From contig NZ_JAUFQR010000001.1 of the NCBI RefSeq assembly GCF_030409875.1, forward strand, positions 4,402,001 to 4,466,000: a DNA stretch of 64,000 bases. The letters run 5' to 3'. The first letter of the stretch is position 1. Each line of letters opens with the position of its first letter. A program made the translations under genes and the position numbers. Positions 63,051-64,000 of this stretch are shown piece by piece. This DNA comes from Chryseobacterium tructae. Lineage in GTDB: Bacteria > Bacteroidota > Bacteroidia > Flavobacteriales > Weeksellaceae. Under the pieces are notes generated by a model, which saw only the letters and a program-made list of their open reading frames with translations, was not told the origin of the DNA and ran no database searches.

Positions 63051-63140
63051 AACCACCCCGTCAAAAATTTTTAATTTTTGCCACCCCTCCAATGGAGGAA
63101 AATTTTCACGTCTTCAATTGAGATTTTTGTGAAAATTATG
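63051..63140. repeat. CCACCCCGTC-type intergenic repeat, copy 2
   Basis: ACCACCCCGTCAAAAATTTT...TTTTTGCCACCCCTCC and a CTTCAATTGA tail, the same layout as 61999-62085 with a different inner palindrome. REP/MITE-like. Confidence 0.75.
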
Positions 63141-63188
63141 AATATTCAAAGAATCTCCTCAAGGTATGGTTGAGTTTACATATAAAAA

Positions 63189-63216
63189 AGTTCCGGTAAA
63201 ATAAATTACCGAAACT
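63189..63216 (-). terminator. Rho-independent terminator
   Basis: AGTTCCGGTAA (63189-63199) / TTACCGAAACT (63206-63216), one mismatch, followed on the minus strand by TTTTTT. It ends the RNA ligase transcript 10 bp after the stop. Confidence 0.82.
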
Positions 63217-63226
63217 TCATCTTTAT

Positions 63227-63817
63227 TTAAACAATAAGTTCTTTTATCGCTTTTCTATGTATACCAAAATCAGATTTCCTGATCTTACACATACGATTAT
63301 CCGCTGTATGATGGAAAACAATACCTTCCATATTATTCTCAGGATTGCTCAAAAAGTTTTTGATACATTCAAAATCCAAACTTTCTAAACTCAGAATATT
63401 ATTTCCGTGTTTTACTAATAAATGACCTTTAATATTTTCAGGGTTTCCCTGTACTTTCTCACCAATAAGTTCGTAAGTCCCCTCTTCTACTTTGCCCGAT
63501 TCGGCCAATGCATTGAACCCTTCCCAGAAGTACTGGTCATCTTTTTTCTCCATGCTACACTCTACCCAATGCGGATGATGGCCTGTAGTAAGATCTGCTT
63601 CCTGACATGGAATTGCACCTTCAGGAGCTGTTTTACCTTTTTTGGCATCGTATCTTTTGTATAATTTACCATTGATCACTGCACATGCAGAACCATCAAA
63701 CTTTTGCGTAGCAATAGCTTTTCCATCAAAAACCCAATTGTTTTCAGGATTAATTTCGTTAATAACTCGTCCTAAATTATTTATATCTTTTTTGAATAAT
63801 GTACTTATCTTTTTCAT
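63227..63817 (-). CDS. RNA ligase (DUF5565-type; 196 aa)
   Basis: Covalent nucleotidyltransferase ligase fold. Seen: ATQKFDGSACAVINGKLYKRYDAKKGK (motif I K-x-D-G with the AMP-lysine, plus the KRYD segment), a likely motif III in TYELIGEKVQGNPENI, motif IV MEGIVFHH (E-G), and motif V CKIRKSDFGI (K-x-R/K). Members seal RNA ends. The ATG at 63817 (MKKISTLFKKD) gives the family start. It lies ahead of the RNase Z-like and phosphoesterase genes, forming an RNA-repair set. Confidence 0.86.
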   Translation of the reverse strand: MKKISTLFKKDINNLGRVINEINPENNWVFDGKAIATQKFDGSACAVINGKLYKRYDAKKGKTAPEGAIPCQEADLTTGHHPHWVECSMEKKDDQYFWEGFNALAESGKVEEGTYELIGEKVQGNPENIKGHLLVKHGNNILSLESLDFECIKNFLSNPENNMEGIVFHHTADNRMCKIRKSDFGIHRKAIKELIV

Positions 63818-63868
63818 TTTTAATTGCTTTAATGGCAAAAGCTCTTATTCATTGGCATCAATCCCAAA

Positions 63869-64000
63869 CTATGCTTTTGCTGAATTTAATTCTTCTTTCA
63901 CAATATCAATCACTAAAGAATTCAACTTTTTGTTGATCCTTTTCTGTTCTTCTTTTTCAATGGTTGTAAAAACTGCCGGAAAATCTTTTTCAAAATCTTC
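63869..64000 (-). CDS. Partial gene at window edge (C-terminal 43 codons)
   Basis: On the minus strand from the window end, an open frame reads EDFEKDFPAVFTTIEKEEQ... and ends ...SLVIDIVKEELNSAKA with TAG at 63869-63871. The N-terminal part is outside the window. Helical, charged; no family can be assigned. It lies 52 bp before the RNA ligase on the same strand. Confidence 0.6.
   Translation of the reverse strand, partial: EDFEKDFPAVFTTIEKEEQKRINKKLNSLVIDIVKEELNSAKA

Overview
The window looks like a chromosomal segment of a Chryseobacterium-like member of the Flavobacteriia (Bacteroidota). The evidence is low GC, Bacteroidota -7 promoter boxes (TAnnTTTG) ahead of several genes, a type IX secretion gene (PorZ with its C-terminal sorting domain), short VGIN(T/K)-type secreted surface proteins, an AadS-type aminoglycoside adenylyltransferase, and typical operons (5'-nucleotidase/metallophosphatase/porZ/recO, the Ter stress operon).

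Layout. 0-3 kb: an AraC-type regulator with a degenerate receiver, an acetyltransferase and dapA. 3-7.7 kb: 5'-nucleotidase pair, porZ, recO. 7.8-17 kb: MGH1-like/GH63 glycosidase, SDR, GNAT, DUF1684, GMC oxidase, aadS, mqo. 17.6-20.4 kb: three tandem secreted surface proteins. 20.4-30 kb: gpsA, LytM peptidase, lipoproteins, an Rrf2-controlled oxidoreductase/MBL unit, FKBP, a catalase-like protein, a TetR/DUF1348 unit. 30.4-36.4 kb: a seven-gene Ter/TelA stress operon. 36.7-38.3 kb: SulP transporter. 38.9-39.7 kb: two HTH proteins.

39.7-46.0 kb is the most striking part. A Ro60 (TROVE + vWA) gene is followed on the same strand by four uncharacterised genes and then by seven non-coding RNA elements (called Y1-Y7 here) interleaved with two small genes. 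Each has a closing stem, a bulged U, a conserved UG[C/U]CGU motif whose variable base covaries with the opposite strand in all seven, then a second covarying stem. In Y4 and Y6 the apical part is a circularly permuted tRNA-like module (T-arm, 7-bp acceptor-like stem closed by a loop, UA, D-arm). These look like bacterial Y RNAs (Ro60 ligands and tRNA mimics) in an unusually large array. Three copies of one 19-bp inverted repeat (TACGCA-N7-TGCGTA type), each exactly 9 bp before a -7 box, sit ahead of Ro60, ahead of Y1-Y2 and ahead of the unit holding Y3-Y7, which defines a small regulon.

46-58 kb: a VOC/AraC/MFS unit behind a 7-bp tandem repeat; a SWIM zinc-finger and two DUF6493-type proteins; a MarR/GIY-YIG/hydrolase operon. 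58-64 kb: a same-strand set of nucleic-acid genes (Pif1-like helicase, two ERI-1-like 3'-5' exonucleases, a metallophosphoesterase, an RNase Z-like MBL protein, an RNA ligase).

Quality caveat: ten genes (dapA, porZ, the glycosidase, SDR, one surface protein, Rrf2, SulP, Ro60, MFS, SWIM) are each broken by exactly one missing base in a short run of identical bases, and adding that base restores a full-length product. Because dapA is normally essential and all ten are deletions, this is much more likely sequencing/assembly error than gene decay. These genes are listed over their full restored span.
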